64,000 nt of DNA from PALSA-1006 sp964532405 (GTDB lineage: Bacteria > Pseudomonadota > Gammaproteobacteria > Burkholderiales > Gallionellaceae): assembly GCA_964532405.1 (NCBI GenBank), contig CAZHIC010000004.1, forward strand, positions 37,843 through 101,842, written 5' to 3'. Shown one piece after another: positions 15,369 to 23,686 of this stretch (its first letter is position 1; every line of letters starts with the position of its first letter). Below the pieces are notes generated by a model that was given only the letters and a program-made list of their open reading frames with translations, was not told where the DNA came from and ran no database searches. The position numbers and the translations under genes are program-made.

Positions 15369-17303
15369 ATGACTGACGACAATAAATTACCGCTTACCTC
15401 CGCCGACCTGACGGAAGCCTTGCTCGCGCAATTACGCGAAGCCGCTCCCCAAGTTTTCAGCGAGGGTGGAATTGATTACTCCAAGCTGCAAGCTGCGCTA
15501 GGCACGCACATTGACACCAACCCGGAACGCTACGGCCTCACTTGGGCGGGCAAGCGTGATGCTTTTCGCAACGTGCAAGTGCCGAGCATCGCCACGTTAC
15601 GCCCGCAGCCGGAAGAAAGTGTTAATTGGGATAGCAGCGAAAACCTCATCATCGAGGGCGACAATCTGGAAGTGCTGAAGCTGTTACAGAAGCCCTACCA
15701 CGGCAAGGTCAAGATGATCTACATCGACCCGCCCTACAACACCGGCAACGAATTTATCTACCCCGACAACTTCCGCGAGGGGCTGGACGAATATCTGCGT
15801 TACACCCAGCAACTGAGCGAAGAAGGCATGGCCACCAGCACCAACAAAGACACCAGCGGACGCTACCACTCCAACTGGCTGAACATGATGTACCCGCGCC
15901 TGTTTCTAGCGCGCAACCTGCTGAAAGAGGACGGCGTGATTTTCGTCAGCATCGACGACCACGAGGTGCATAACCTAAGGCTGCTGATGGATGAGGTGTT
16001 TGGGGAGGAGAATTTCTTAGCTTCATTTGTTTGGCGACGGAGAGTTTCGTCTGCTTTAGCTGAACGAAATATTTCAACAGATCACGACTATGTAATTGCT
16101 TATCAGCGGAATGACTTCTCATCTTTTGGGAGTCAAAAAAGTTTTGATAAATACTCCAATCCAGACAACGATCCACGAGGTGACTGGATTGCGGATAACT
16201 TAACAGTCGGCATGACGAAAGAACAAAGGCCGAATCAATTTTATGAATTAGTTGATCCTAGCTCGGGAGCTATTTACAAAGCCAACTCCAATCGAGTGTG
16301 GGCGTACATTCCCTCTTCGATGCAAAAACTCATAGAAGAAGGACGAATAATTTTTCCAGAAAACACAGCTCGGCGACCCATGCTTAAAAGGTTTAAAGCT
16401 GAGTTGAAGAAAGAGACCAACCCGCATTCAACTTGGCTTGCTTCTGTGGGGCTCAATACTGAGGCGACGCGCGAATTGCAAGAGTTGTTTGATGAAAATC
16501 CGTTTTCTTACTCTAAGCCAAAGAGCCTGATCACTAACCTTGTCAGTCATTCAACTGATGCTGATGCTGATGATTTAATATTGGACTTCTTCGCTGGCTC
16601 CGGCACTACCGCCCATGCGGTGCTCGACCTCAACCAGCAAGACGGCGGCAAGCGCAAGTTTATCCTCGTCCAGCTTCCCGAAAAAACCGACAACCCGCAA
16701 TACCCGACCATCGCGCACATCACCCGCGAGCGGGTGCGGCGGGTGATCGGCAAGCTGCAAGAAAGCCGTCATTCCCGCGCAGGCGGGAATCCAGCAATTC
16801 AAAACGCCCTTGATTTAACCCCACTGGATTCCCGCCTGCGCGGGAATGACGAGGCTGGTGATTTGGGTTTTCGCGCTTTCAAACTCGATTCCAGCAACTT
16901 CAAAATCTGGCGGTCTGACAACGTGCCGCAATCCGCTGAACAACTGGCGGAACAATTGAGTCTGTATGCCGACAACGTGCTGACCGAGCGCGGCGATCAA
17001 GACAGGTTGTACGAGTTGATTTTGAAATGCGGGATGCCGTTGTCGGTGCTGGTTGAAGAAATACATTTGCCAGAGGCTCATGCTTCGACAAGCTCAGCAC
17101 GAACGGCCATTTATTCTATTGCCGACGGCAACTTGCTCATCTGCTTAAAGCAGCACTTGGATCGCGACACCCTGCGCGCTTTGTTTGCACGTAAGCCGCA
17201 AATGCTGCTGTGCCTCGATACCGCGTTTGACGGCGATGATGCGCTGAAAACCAACACCGTGCTGGAAGCTCAGTCGCACGGGATTATTTTTAAGACTGTG
17301 TAG
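15369..17303 (+). CDS. mod: Type III restriction-modification DNA methyltransferase (Mod)
   Basis: A 644-residue N6-adenine methyltransferase. The catalytic motif DPPYNTGNEFIYPDNF (from about residue 120) comes before the SAM motif ILDFFAGSGTTAHAVLDL (about 402-419), the beta-class order of type III Mod proteins. The region between, DNA about 16010-16580, is the target recognition domain and is visibly more AT-rich than its flanks, as expected if exchanged by recombination. After the SAM domain the protein carries a roughly 30-residue insert read from an inverted pair of ATTCCC/GGGAAT repeats (16767-16851) and a second short insert HASTSSART near 17085. The frame is open through both. Confidence 0.93.
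   Translation: MTDDNKLPLTSADLTEALLAQLREAAPQVFSEGGIDYSKLQAALGTHIDTNPERYGLTWAGKRDAFRNVQVPSIATLRPQPEESVNWDSSENLIIEGDNLEVLKLLQKPYHGKVKMIYIDPPYNTGNEFIYPDNFREGLDEYLRYTQQLSEEGMATSTNKDTSGRYHSNWLNMMYPRLFLARNLLKEDGVIFVSIDDHEVHNLRLLMDEVFGEENFLASFVWRRRVSSALAERNISTDHDYVIAYQRNDFSSFGSQKSFDKYSNPDNDPRGDWIADNLTVGMTKEQRPNQFYELVDPSSGAIYKANSNRVWAYIPSSMQKLIEEGRIIFPENTARRPMLKRFKAELKKETNPHSTWLASVGLNTEATRELQELFDENPFSYSKPKSLITNLVSHSTDADADDLILDFFAGSGTTAHAVLDLNQQDGGKRKFILVQLPEKTDNPQYPTIAHITRERVRRVIGKLQESRHSRAGGNPAIQNALDLTPLDSRLRGNDEAGDLGFRAFKLDSSNFKIWRSDNVPQSAEQLAEQLSLYADNVLTERGDQDRLYELILKCGMPLSVLVEEIHLPEAHASTSSARTAIYSIADGNLLICLKQHLDRDTLRALFARKPQMLLCLDTAFDGDDALKTNTVLEAQSHGIIFKTV
16767..16851. repeat. Inverted pair of dRS3-like repeats inside mod
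   Basis: Two 28-base arms, CGTCATTCCCGCGCAGGCGG... at 16767-16794 and its exact reverse complement at 16824-16851, enclose 29 bases. Each arm contains ATTCCC-N8-GGGAAT, the form of the neisserial dRS3 repeat. The whole element is a multiple of three in effect, since the mod frame continues through it. Confidence 0.88.
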
Positions 17304-17313
17304 GAATATTGTC

Positions 17314-18429
17314 ATGGCACAAACACCTTGCACCCCGCCCGCACTTCCTGTTACTGAACTCGATTGGCGACGGTTGTTACCGTTGGTAGGCAAGGCCAAT
17401 GCCGCGCTGGCGCGGTATGACGGTATGCTGCAAGCGCTACCCAATCCTGCCCTGCTGTTGTCGCCGATTACAGCGAATGAAGCGGTATTGTCATCCCGCA
17501 TTGAGGGTACGCAAGCCACGTTGGAAGAGGTGTTGCAACAGGATGCGGGTATTGAGCAGGCGCAATCGCGCCACGCCGACATCGAGGAAATTTCCAATTA
17601 CCGTGTCGCGATGCGCGATGCCGAGCAAGCTTTGGCGCATCGTCCGCTCTCGTTGTCGCTGATTAAAGGGGTGCATCAGCGGCTGATGCAGGGTGTACGC
17701 GGCTCTGATAAAACGCCCGGTGAGTTTCGCATTGATCAGAATTGGATAGGCCGTAGCGGTTCGCGCTTGGATCAAGCGCGTTTTGTTCCTCCCAATCCTT
17801 TGGTATTGCCGCAGGCTCTCGACATGTGGGCGAATTATCTGGCCTCGGAGGAGGAAGACCCGGTGTTACAGGTGGCGATTGCGCACGCGCAGTTCGAGAT
17901 TTTGCACCCGTTCAAAGACGGTAATGGTCGTATTGGCCGCATGTTGATTCCGCTACTGCTGTTTCAGCGCAAGACGCTTTCGCGTCCGATGTTTTATTTG
18001 TCAGAATATCTTGAATCGCACCGCGACCAGTACTACGACGGGCTGTTGGCAATTACTGACGACGGCAATTGGCAGGACTGGATTGAGTTTTTTCTGAGGG
18101 CGATTGTGCTTCAAGCGGATTCTAATCTGGTTAAGGTCAAACAAATACTGGAGTTATACGACACATTAAAGCAACGCTTTATCGGTTCAACTCATTCACA
18201 GTTTGCAGTACCCGCGTTGGATGCTTTTTTTACGAGACCCATCATCAACGCTACAGATTTCAGTCGATTGGCCGGGATAGAAAATCGTATGACTGCTAAC
18301 GGTATTCTCAGTCAAATTAAAGAAGACAAGCTGATTATTCGCCTTCGCGAATCATCGGGAAGAACCCCTGCTGTGTTTGCGTTGCCAGACCTGATTAATA
18401 TCGCTGAAGGAAGAAAAGTGATTGGATAG
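17314..18429 (+). CDS. Fic family protein with C-terminal winged helix
   Basis: A 371-residue Fic protein. The N-terminal segment carries the class II inhibitory motif LSSRIEGT near residue 60 (S-x3-E-G), and the catalytic loop HPFKDGNGRIGR begins at residue 198; both are canonical, so an autoinhibited AMP-transferase is expected. The C-terminus (about 300-371) looks like a winged helix: NATDFSRLAGIENRMTANGI then a beta wing. It lies 10 bases after mod with AGGAA as ribosome-binding site, between mod and res of the type III system. Its target is unknown. Confidence 0.9.
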   Translation: MAQTPCTPPALPVTELDWRRLLPLVGKANAALARYDGMLQALPNPALLLSPITANEAVLSSRIEGTQATLEEVLQQDAGIEQAQSRHADIEEISNYRVAMRDAEQALAHRPLSLSLIKGVHQRLMQGVRGSDKTPGEFRIDQNWIGRSGSRLDQARFVPPNPLVLPQALDMWANYLASEEEDPVLQVAIAHAQFEILHPFKDGNGRIGRMLIPLLLFQRKTLSRPMFYLSEYLESHRDQYYDGLLAITDDGNWQDWIEFFLRAIVLQADSNLVKVKQILELYDTLKQRFIGSTHSQFAVPALDAFFTRPIINATDFSRLAGIENRMTANGILSQIKEDKLIIRLRESSGRTPAVFALPDLINIAEGRKVIG

Positions 18430-18451
18430 TTGTGTATGTCCTGCCAATGTT

Positions 18452-18501
18452 AACGGCATTTGTGTAAGGCATTTCCTGTTTTGCCTTACACAAATGCCGT
18501 T
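18452..18501. promoter_or_regulatory. Perfect palindrome between fic and res
   Basis: Arms of 20 bases, AACGGCATTTGTGTAAGGCA (18452-18471) and its exact complement (18482-18501), flank a 10-base loop. The word TGTGTAAGG occurs again at 18501-18509, giving a third half-site. There is no U-tract. It could be a terminator/attenuator after fic or an operator for a winged-helix protein such as Fic or the AlbA_2 protein. Confidence 0.6.
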
Positions 18502-18566
18502 GTGTAAGGTGGACTTAACGCAAATTTCGGATTGAAAGATATGCTGTTGAAAACAGAAAGTAAATT

Positions 18567-21281
18567 TTGAAAATCAAGTTCGATAGCAACCAGCAGTACC
18601 AACGCGATGCCATTGATGCAGTGCTCGGGCTGTTTGACGGGCAGCCGTTAAGTTCAGGTGCATTCGAGTTTGCCTTGTCTGACGTAGGGACATTAGCTGG
18701 TTTGACGGAGTTGGGCTTGGGCAATCAGCTTGCATTGGATGAGGCGGCATTTCTGCGTAATCTGCAAATGGTGCAGCAGACGAATAACTTGCCAGTTAGC
18801 GATGCTCTCGACGGTATGAATTTTTCGGTAGAGATGGAAACAGGCACGGGCAAGACCTACGTTTACTTGCGCTCTATTTTTGAGCTGCATCAGCGCTACG
18901 GTTTTAGCAAGTTCATCATCGTAGTGCCGAGTGTGGCGATACGTGAGGGTGTCATTACCAGTTTGCGTTTAATGAAAGAACATTTTCAAACATTGTTTGG
19001 TAATGTGGCGTTCGATAGCTGGGTATACGACTCGAAGCAATATTCCAAGCTGCGCCAGTTTGCGCAGAGCAATACGCTGCAAATTCTGGTGATGAATATT
19101 GATGCCTTCAACAAGCAGGCAAACAATGTGATTCACCAAGACAAAGACCAACTTTCCGGGCGCAAGCCAATTGAATTTGTGCAAGCCGCACAGCCAATTG
19201 TGGTACTGGATGAGCCGCAAAATATGGAGAGCGAACAGGCCAAGAAAGCCATTGCCAGCCTGAATCCGCTATGCACCTTGCGCTATTCTGCAACGCATCG
19301 GAATAAATACAACCTCGTTTACAAACTAGACCCGGTGCAGGCTTACGACCTAAAGCTGGTAAAGCGTATTGAGGTTAGTTCAGTGCTGGATGATCCCGAT
19401 TTCAACCAGCCTTACATTCAGGTGCAAAGCATCAGCGCGACCAAAACCAAGGTCACCGCAAAGCTGTCGATTGATATAAACGAAAAGGCCGGGCCGCAGC
19501 GCAAAAGCATTTCAGTCAGTGCGGGCGGCGTGGATTTGTTCGATAAATCCAATGCGCGCGGCAACTATGCGGGCCACATCGTTGATGAGATAAGAGCGCC
19601 CTCACCTCAATCCTCCCCCGGAGGGGGAGGAGGCAATCGTCTTTCCCCTAGCGGTGGAAAGGCTGGTACGTTCCCTGCGGCAGATGGCTATGTGAGTTTC
19701 ACCAACGGGCTGGTGTTGTATGTTGGACAAACACACGGCGGGCGCGGTGATGATGTGATGCGTGTGCAAATCCGCGAAACAGTGCGTGAGCATTTTGATA
19801 AAGAGCTGCGCATCAAAAAGTTGCTGCCCGATATAGCTGGCGCTGATGCGCGCTTGAAAGTGTTGTCGTTGTTCTTCATCGACAGGGTAGCGAACTACGC
19901 CGCAGAAGACGGCAAGATTCGCCACTGGTTTATCGAGGCATACAAGGAGCTGGCTACCTTGCCGAAGTATCGCGAGCTGTCGCCGTTGCCTGTGGAGAAG
20001 GTTCACAACGGTTATTTCGCCGCTTACAAAGGCATACCTAAAGACACACGCGGCGATACGGCAGCAGATGACGATGCTTATGCGCTCATCATGCAGGACA
20101 AGGAACGCTTGTTGTCACCGGATGAACCGTTACGCTTTATCTTCAGTCATTCCGCACTGCGCGAGGGTTGGGACAATCCGAACGTGTTCCAGATTTGCAC
20201 GCTGAATGAAACCAAGTCTGAAATTAAAAAACGGCAAGAGATAGGTCGTGGTTTGCGTTTGCCCGTACTAGAAAGTGGTGAGCGTTGCTTCGATGCCAGC
20301 ATCAATCGGCTGACGGTGATAGCCAACGAGCATTACGACGAGTTCGCGGCAAAGCTGCAAACCGAGATTGAAGATGAATGCGGCGTGAAGTTTGAAGGGC
20401 GCATTGTCAACAAGAAAGAAGTGCGTACTGCCAAATTAAAACAAGGCTGGCGACTGAATGAGGATTTCAAGGAGCTATGGAGCCGCATCAAACATAAGAC
20501 TCGCTATGCGGTGGATTATCAAACGCCAGTGCTGATTGAACGCGCCGCCAACAATTTAGCCGCACGCGACAAAATCACAAAAAGCAGAATGAGCGTTCAA
20601 AAAGGCGGCATCGGCATGTCCGGCGAAGGTGTCGGTACGCAGTTGTTGTCCGTGCGTGAAGCTGAGGCGGACGATTACCGCACAATCAATGTGCCCGACT
20701 TGCTGGGCTATTTGCAGACGAAAACCGAGCTCACACGCAAAACCATTAGCGAAATATTGATACGCTCTGCTCGCCTGAATGAAGTCCAGCACAACCCGCA
20801 GCAATTCCTTGAACAAGCCCAGCAAGCGATTGAAACCGAATTACGCGGGCTGATGATCGACGGCATCAAGTACGAAAAAATCAACGGGCAGGAGTATGAA
20901 ATGCTGCTGTTTGAAGAACGGGAAATTTTCGGCACAGACCTGAATCAGGTTTTGGTGGAAAACAGTATCTACGAAGAGGTGTTTATTGACTCCGAAGTGG
21001 AGCGCGAATTCGCCGAAGCCATGAGCACGCGCACGGACATTAAGCTGTTCGTCAAACTGCCGGGATGGTTCATGATCGACACCCCCATTGGCACTTACAA
21101 CCCGGACTGGGCGATTGTAAAAGAGAATGATGCCAAGGTTTATCTGGTGCGAGAGACTAAATCCACCAAGGATCAATTAAAGCTGCGAGGCTCAGAATGG
21201 GCAAAGATTCAGTGCGGCAAGGCGCACTTTGAAACGTTGAATGTGGATTTTGCTCATGTCATCAGTGCAGCAGAAGTGTGA
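18567..21281 (+). CDS. res: Type III restriction enzyme Res subunit (helicase-nuclease)
   Basis: A 904-residue superfamily 2 helicase with nuclease domain, the restriction subunit that works with Mod. Walker A is EMETGTGKTYVYLR near residue 92, the DEAD-type motif is VVLDEPQNME near 213, and helicase motif VI is KRQEIGRGLRLPV near 557. The C-terminal nuclease motif is NPDWAIVKEND with YLVRETKST (about 845-865), the PD-ExK type. The only reasonable start is TTG at 18567, preceded by AGAAAG. A repeat-derived insert (SPQSSPGGGGGNRLSPSGG, DNA 19598-19660) sits between the helicase halves, at about residue 350. Confidence 0.92.
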   Translation: MKIKFDSNQQYQRDAIDAVLGLFDGQPLSSGAFEFALSDVGTLAGLTELGLGNQLALDEAAFLRNLQMVQQTNNLPVSDALDGMNFSVEMETGTGKTYVYLRSIFELHQRYGFSKFIIVVPSVAIREGVITSLRLMKEHFQTLFGNVAFDSWVYDSKQYSKLRQFAQSNTLQILVMNIDAFNKQANNVIHQDKDQLSGRKPIEFVQAAQPIVVLDEPQNMESEQAKKAIASLNPLCTLRYSATHRNKYNLVYKLDPVQAYDLKLVKRIEVSSVLDDPDFNQPYIQVQSISATKTKVTAKLSIDINEKAGPQRKSISVSAGGVDLFDKSNARGNYAGHIVDEIRAPSPQSSPGGGGGNRLSPSGGKAGTFPAADGYVSFTNGLVLYVGQTHGGRGDDVMRVQIRETVREHFDKELRIKKLLPDIAGADARLKVLSLFFIDRVANYAAEDGKIRHWFIEAYKELATLPKYRELSPLPVEKVHNGYFAAYKGIPKDTRGDTAADDDAYALIMQDKERLLSPDEPLRFIFSHSALREGWDNPNVFQICTLNETKSEIKKRQEIGRGLRLPVLESGERCFDASINRLTVIANEHYDEFAAKLQTEIEDECGVKFEGRIVNKKEVRTAKLKQGWRLNEDFKELWSRIKHKTRYAVDYQTPVLIERAANNLAARDKITKSRMSVQKGGIGMSGEGVGTQLLSVREAEADDYRTINVPDLLGYLQTKTELTRKTISEILIRSARLNEVQHNPQQFLEQAQQAIETELRGLMIDGIKYEKINGQEYEMLLFEEREIFGTDLNQVLVENSIYEEVFIDSEVEREFAEAMSTRTDIKLFVKLPGWFMIDTPIGTYNPDWAIVKENDAKVYLVRETKSTKDQLKLRGSEWAKIQCGKAHFETLNVDFAHVISAAEV

Positions 21282-21296
21282 CAGCCATAAAGAACA

Positions 21297-22685
21297 ATGC
21301 CAAACCTGCCCAGCCCAAAAGCATCACCATCTATGCAAGAAAACCAAGTCATCGAATGGAAGCAGTCGTGGCGAGATGAGTATTTGAAGTGGATATGCGG
21401 CTTTGCTAATGCGCAGGGCGGCACGCTGGTGATCGGCAAGAATGACAAAGGCGAAGTGCGCGGCGTGGCGAATGCGGCCAAGTTACTGGAGGACATTCCC
21501 AACAAGGTGCGGGATATTCTGGGCATGGTCGTGCCGGTGAATTTGCACAGCGATGACGGTAAGGACTGGCTGGAAATTGTGGTGGAGGCTTATCCCAGCC
21601 CCATCAGTTACAAGGGCGAGTATCACTTTCGCACTGGTAGTACGAAGCAGGAGTTAAAGGGCGCGGCGCTGGATAAGTTTTTGTTGCGCAAGTATGGTCG
21701 CCATTGGGATAGCGTACCTGTGCCGCATGTGAAAACGGGTGATTTGGATACAAAAACGCTGGCGTATTTTCGCAAGCAGGCGTTGAAGAGCCAGCGCCTT
21801 TCCCCGGAAGTTTTGGATGAGCCGGATTTATCGCTGCTCGATAAACTGCACTTGCTGGATGGTGACTATCTCAAGCGCGCCACGGTGTTGCTGTTTCATG
21901 CCGACCCGGAACGTTTCATCTCCGGGGCTTATCTCAAAATTGGTTTCTTTGAAAACAACGTTGATTTGCGCCATCAGGACGAAGTGCATGGCGATTTGTT
22001 TTTTCAGGTGAACCAGACGATTGAGGTGTTGAAAGCCAAATACCTGAAAGCTTGGATTTCCTACGAAGGATTGCAACGCATCGAGACTTACCCGGTGCCC
22101 GAGTCTGCCCTGCGCGAAGCGATATTGAATGCGGTGGTGCATAAAGATTACGGCAGCGCCATTCCCATTCAGATCAGCATCTATTCAGATAAGTTGATGA
22201 TATGGAATCCCGGGCAGTTGCCACAAGATTGGACGGTTGCGCAGTTGCTGGACAAGCACTCATCGCACCCCTACAACCCGGATGTCGCCAATACCTTTTT
22301 TCGGGCAGGCATGATTGAATCCTGGGGGCGTGGCATCGAGAGAATCATTGAGGCCTGCAAGACAGAGGGCATGCCGGAGCCTGAGTTCCGCAATGAACAT
22401 ACGGGCTTGTGGACGGTGTTTCATTTTGCAGCGAATCAATCTAAATCAGGATTGGGGACGGGGAACACTACCCAAGAAACTACCCAAGAAACTACCCAAG
22501 AAACTACCCAAGAAAAAATTCTCGCGCTGCTGAGAGCTCAACCTTCGATCACGCGCAAAGAGTTGGCAACTCAAGTTGGACTGAGCGCGGACGGCATCAA
22601 GTATCATTTGGGAAAAATGAAATCAGCCGGAATGATTCGGCATGTCGGCGCAACCAAGTCGGGACACTGGGAGATATTAAAATGA
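21297..22685 (+). CDS. AlbA_2 domain / ATPase-like putative transcriptional regulator
   Basis: A 462-residue protein in the AlbA_2 (Schlafen-like) group often annotated as ATP-binding protein or regulator. The N-terminus has ENQVIEWKQSWRDEYLKWICGFANAQGGTLVIG, the middle has the GHKL-type ATPase C-terminal motif WGRGIERIIEACK near residue 342, and the end is a winged helix (SITRKELATQVGLSADGIKYHLGKM). A four-fold tandem 12-base repeat (22470-22515, TTQE units) forms the linker. A second ATG at 21333 would drop 12 residues. It follows res by 15 bases and is probably co-transcribed with it. Confidence 0.85.
   Translation: MPNLPSPKASPSMQENQVIEWKQSWRDEYLKWICGFANAQGGTLVIGKNDKGEVRGVANAAKLLEDIPNKVRDILGMVVPVNLHSDDGKDWLEIVVEAYPSPISYKGEYHFRTGSTKQELKGAALDKFLLRKYGRHWDSVPVPHVKTGDLDTKTLAYFRKQALKSQRLSPEVLDEPDLSLLDKLHLLDGDYLKRATVLLFHADPERFISGAYLKIGFFENNVDLRHQDEVHGDLFFQVNQTIEVLKAKYLKAWISYEGLQRIETYPVPESALREAILNAVVHKDYGSAIPIQISIYSDKLMIWNPGQLPQDWTVAQLLDKHSSHPYNPDVANTFFRAGMIESWGRGIERIIEACKTEGMPEPEFRNEHTGLWTVFHFAANQSKSGLGTGNTTQETTQETTQETTQEKILALLRAQPSITRKELATQVGLSADGIKYHLGKMKSAGMIRHVGATKSGHWEILK
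22468..22515 (+). repeat. Four tandem 12-base units coding TTQE
   Basis: ACTACCCAAGAA is repeated four times in perfect tandem within the linker before the winged helix of the AlbA_2 protein. Each unit is four codons, so slippage would change linker length without breaking the frame. Confidence 0.85.
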
Positions 22686-22709
22686 TCCCGATTCACCAAA
22701 AAATTCAAA

Positions 22710-22729
22710 GCAGCGGTTATTCCCGCTGC
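22710..22729. terminator. Hairpin after the accessory island
   Basis: GCAGCGG-ttattc-CCGCTGC lies 25 bases after the AlbA_2 gene stop and just before the tfoX-like gene. The tract that follows (GATTTAG) is only weakly T-rich, so terminator function is likely but not certain. Confidence 0.4.
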
Positions 22730-22744
22730 GATTTAGCATAATCA

Positions 22745-23050
22745 ATGGCTGCCGATTCCTTCCGTGATTTCGTCCTGGAGCAACTCGTCGCGCTCGACGG
22801 GCTGCGCTGCAAGCGCATGTTCGGCGGCTACGGTTTGTATTCCGGCGAGGTCTTTTTCGGCATCGTATTCGACGGTCGGCTGTATTTCAAAACACATCCC
22901 GACACGCTGGACGAATATCTGGACCATCACGCTGCCGTTTTCGCGCCCTCGGAAAAGCAGATTTTGAAGAATTACCGCGAAGTTCCGGTCGATATTCTGG
23001 AAGATAGCGAACGTTTGTCGCTTTGGGCAAAAAAGGCGACGCAGCAATGA
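22745..23050 (+). CDS. TfoX/Sxy N-terminal domain protein
   Basis: A 101-residue protein containing only the TfoX N-terminal domain: RCKRMFGGYGLYSGEVFFGIVFDGRLYFK (about 22-50). Full TfoX/Sxy activates competence genes with CRP, but the short single-domain forms have no established role. Its stop overlaps the fthC start as ATGA, so the two are coupled. The pairing with a folate enzyme is unexplained. Confidence 0.88.
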   Translation: MAADSFRDFVLEQLVALDGLRCKRMFGGYGLYSGEVFFGIVFDGRLYFKTHPDTLDEYLDHHAAVFAPSEKQILKNYREVPVDILEDSERLSLWAKKATQQ

Positions 23051-23637
23051 GCATCCAAACTAGGAAGCTGAGCCTCAGACAAAGTATAATCGCCGCCCGC
23101 TTGAATATGGCGGACGCAGAACGGGCACATTTAAGCGACGTGATCGCGGGTCGCCTCTTCAAGCTGGAAGCCTATCACACGGCCTCAACAGTGTTGACCT
23201 ATATGAATTTCGGTGCGGAATTCGCGGCGGAAGTTTTTGTGCGGCAGGCATTGCGGGACGGCAAACAGGTGTTACTGCCCAAGGTGAATCGGGACACGAA
23301 GCAGTTGGAGGTTTATCGCATCACCGATCTGGCGCGGGATGTTGCCCCGGGTTTATGGGACATCCCGGAACCGCTCGTTGAGCGTTGCGACAAGATAGAT
23401 GGTTTATCGTCTATTGATTTTATTTTACTGCCGGGCGTGGCATTTGAACGCAACGGCGCGCGGCTGGGTTACGGCGGCGGCTTTTACGACAAGTTGCTTG
23501 CACGTATGACGCACCAGCCGACCTTGGTAGCAGCGGCCTTTACAATACAGGTGGTCGAAGATATTCCACAAGAGGCTACCGACCGCAAGGTGCAGTGGCT
23601 GATAACAGAACAAGAAACGATCCAGTGTGCCGCATAA
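23047..23637 (+). CDS. fthC: 5-formyltetrahydrofolate cyclo-ligase
   Basis: This enzyme (YgfA/FthC/MTHFS) converts 5-formyl-THF to 5,10-methenyl-THF using ATP. The protein has 196 residues from the ATG at 23047. Conserved motifs are RQSIIAARLNM near the N-terminus, FLYM-like TYMNFGAEF, and the signature LPGVAFERNGARLGYGGGFYDKLL near residue 128. The upstream neighbour is the tfoX-like gene; no 6S RNA is seen upstream, although 6S RNA often lies beside this gene in other proteobacteria. Confidence 0.93.
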   Translation: MSIQTRKLSLRQSIIAARLNMADAERAHLSDVIAGRLFKLEAYHTASTVLTYMNFGAEFAAEVFVRQALRDGKQVLLPKVNRDTKQLEVYRITDLARDVAPGLWDIPEPLVERCDKIDGLSSIDFILLPGVAFERNGARLGYGGGFYDKLLARMTHQPTLVAAAFTIQVVEDIPQEATDRKVQWLITEQETIQCAA

Positions 23638-23686
23638 GCACGCTGAAATAACCAAATAATTTTATCGATAGAGAGTAGAGAGAACG

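Noticed and set aside
22468..22515. Tandem repeats as a possible CRISPR
   Set aside because: Units are 12 bases with no spacers and are in frame within a protein.
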